A program made the translations under genes and the position numbers. A DNA stretch of 64,000 nt from an uncultured Tateyamaria sp. (GTDB taxonomy: Bacteria; Pseudomonadota; Alphaproteobacteria; Rhodobacterales; Rhodobacteraceae), in the NCBI RefSeq assembly GCF_947503385.1, contig NZ_CANNDO010000004.1, positions 310,001 through 374,000 of the forward strand, read 5' to 3'. Position 1 is the stretch's first letter. Every line of letters begins with the position of its first letter. Under the pieces are notes generated by a model. That model was not told where the DNA came from and ran no database searches. It worked only from the letters and a program-made list of their open reading frames with translations. This document shows positions 63,050-64,000 of the stretch, piece by piece.

Positions 63050-63129
63050 CCTTTTAGCGGTGTTTTCCGACCCGTCCTGCCGCTGGCAGAGACGTCGGGG
63101 TGGCCCGCAATCCGGTTACAAATCGCCAC
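63050..63129 (-). ncRNA. SAM-II riboswitch with inserted hairpin
   Basis: On the minus strand GTGGC pairs with GCCAC around GATTTGTAACCGGATTGC, the conserved SAM-II core loop. The 3' conserved strand ACCGCTAAAAGG follows. Between them lies an extra stem (CCGAC ... GTCGG with an inner CTGCC-AGC-GGCAG). The gene behind it is metZ, a classical SAM-II target in Alphaproteobacteria. Confidence 0.8.
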
Positions 63130-63254
63130 ATCTCAGGGGGTACGCCGCGCCGTGTGGCACGTCAACACCGTCACGGTGCTGTAACTCAAATTTCATGTCC
63201 CCGTCATAGGGCTGGTTCATAGCGGCACCACAAAATGTGGTAGGAGGTGCTGAG

Positions 63255-64000
63255 ATGCCGATCCTGAGACTGAATGCGCGCCCTACGGGGCTGTCTCTTC
63301 ACGGCTCGCCTGCCCCGGCCCTGCCCGCCTTGCGCCGCGCCGCTGCGGGCACCGGGCCGGTGATGATCCTGATCCACGGGTTCAAATATGATCCTGACGA
63401 TGCGGTCTGTTCGCCGCACGTGACAATCTTTGGCCATGGCGCACATCCGCGCCGCGCAAACGGCGCGTGGCTGCGCCCATTGGGATTTGGCGAAAAGACC
63501 AGCGCCGAAGGCTTGGCAATCGCCTTTGGCTGGCGCGCGCGCGGCGATTTGGGGCGGGCCAGCCAATCGGCCCGCGTCGCAGGCCAACATCTGGTGCAGG
63601 TGATCCGCGCGCTGCGGAGCGCGAACCCAGAGCGCCCCATTCACGCCATCACACATTCGATGGGCAGTGAAGTGATCTTTGAAGCCCTGCATGGCCTCGC
63701 AGCCGGAGACGTGGACCGCATCGTGACCCTGACGGGTGCGACCTATGCCAGCCGCGCCGCAGCAGCCTTGCAGACACCAGCGGGCCGGGCGGCAGACTTG
63801 TTCAACATCACCAGCCGCGAAAACGATGTGTTTGATTTCCTCTACGAACGCCTGACCACCCCACCCGTCCCCGGAGACGGCGCGATGGGTGCAGGCGTGG
63901 ACTTGCCCAACGTCGTCAATATCCAGCTTGATTGCCCGCGCACGCTGCACATATTGCAGCGCTTTGGCGGCCATATCGCCCTGCCCCGGCGGCGCATGTG
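63255..64000 (+). CDS. Alpha/beta hydrolase-like protein, 3' end beyond the window
   Basis: The frame opens at ATG 63255 after TAGGAGGTG and stays open for 248 codons to the window edge. The fold is indicated by PVMILIHGFKYDP (oxyanion strand after beta 3) and PIHAITHSMGSEVIFEALHG, with the nucleophile serine in HSMGS. FNITSRENDVFDFLYERL may hold the acid aspartate. LPNVVNIQLDCPRTLHILQR and FGGHIALPRRR follow, with a histidine in the place of the catalytic one. The substrate is unknown. It is divergent from metZ and may share the intergenic region with the riboswitch promoter. Confidence 0.8.
   Translation, partial: MPILRLNARPTGLSLHGSPAPALPALRRAAAGTGPVMILIHGFKYDPDDAVCSPHVTIFGHGAHPRRANGAWLRPLGFGEKTSAEGLAIAFGWRARGDLGRASQSARVAGQHLVQVIRALRSANPERPIHAITHSMGSEVIFEALHGLAAGDVDRIVTLTGATYASRAAAALQTPAGRAADLFNITSRENDVFDFLYERLTTPPVPGDGAMGAGVDLPNVVNIQLDCPRTLHILQRFGGHIALPRRRM

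Noticed and set aside
63204..63974. A 256-codon minus-strand frame at the right edge
   Set aside because: The plus strand here has a Shine-Dalgarno, ATG 63255 and clear alpha/beta-hydrolase motifs; the minus frame is its shadow.

Overview
The window looks like chromosomal DNA of a marine alphaproteobacterium of the Rhodobacteraceae (Roseobacter group). The grounds are a high-GC backbone, tightly overlapping operons, the order pcm-tolC-PopZ-like gene, the split glyQ/glyS glycyl-tRNA synthetase with a small membrane protein between the subunits, FolE2 instead of FolE, a SAM-II-type riboswitch before metZ, DUF1127, an LdtR-like regulator and an RTX protein of roseobacter style. This is inferred from gene families and order, not from a database search.

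Bases 1-23600 are mostly core genome: an RTX protein, an aspartate aminotransferase, an XRE regulator overlapping sdhE, an LdtR-like regulator, a Tle1-like hydrolase next to a solitary form-II CoxL-like subunit, valS, a crotonase, two PLP aminotransferases, an ABC exporter, a glycosyltransferase, ygfZ, efp, and the pcm-tolC-PopZ-like group. The PopZ-like gene carries 13 perfect copies of a hexanucleotide. A tRNA-Cys gene ends the section.

Bases 23628-34020 are a 10.35-kb integrative element in the 3' end of tRNA-Cys, bounded by a perfect 44-bp direct repeat. It has its own integrase, a clamp-loader-like AAA+ ATPase beside an unknown protein, several unknown genes, a second catalytic-domain-only tyrosine recombinase preceded by inverted repeats, a 660-base gene-free stretch ending in a strong hairpin, a lipoprotein, an XRE regulator, a recombinase relic, and an AT-rich convergent restriction-modification pair. 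A palindrome, TGTCTGTTAACAGACA, or a close variant precedes three of its transcription units and was not noticed elsewhere. This element is the best candidate in the window for an undescribed system. A 5'-truncated McrB-N/HNH endonuclease lies just outside it.

Bases 35300-41000 hold one tightly overlapping operon: a tripartite tricarboxylate transporter (TctC, TctB, an unknown protein, TctA), a family III CoA-transferase and a citryl-CoA-lyase-like protein. Together they suggest import of a tricarboxylate, its activation to a CoA thioester and its cleavage. Next come an ArsR-type regulator divergent from two small monooxygenase-like genes, a DMT exporter, and the folB-folP-glmM operon, in which FolB has an extra kinase-like domain.

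Bases 47000-64000 are again core: a SleB-type cell-wall hydrolase, PPDK, the glyQ-VOC-DUF6446-glyS operon, a secreted pseudoprotease with a peptidoglycan-binding domain, a ThDP enzyme followed by... upstream trkH, a DUF1127 protein, folE2, metZ behind a SAM-II riboswitch and terminator, and an alpha/beta hydrolase that runs off the end. A repeated 3'-end motif with a GC-rich hairpin follows valS, glyS and the ThDP-enzyme gene.
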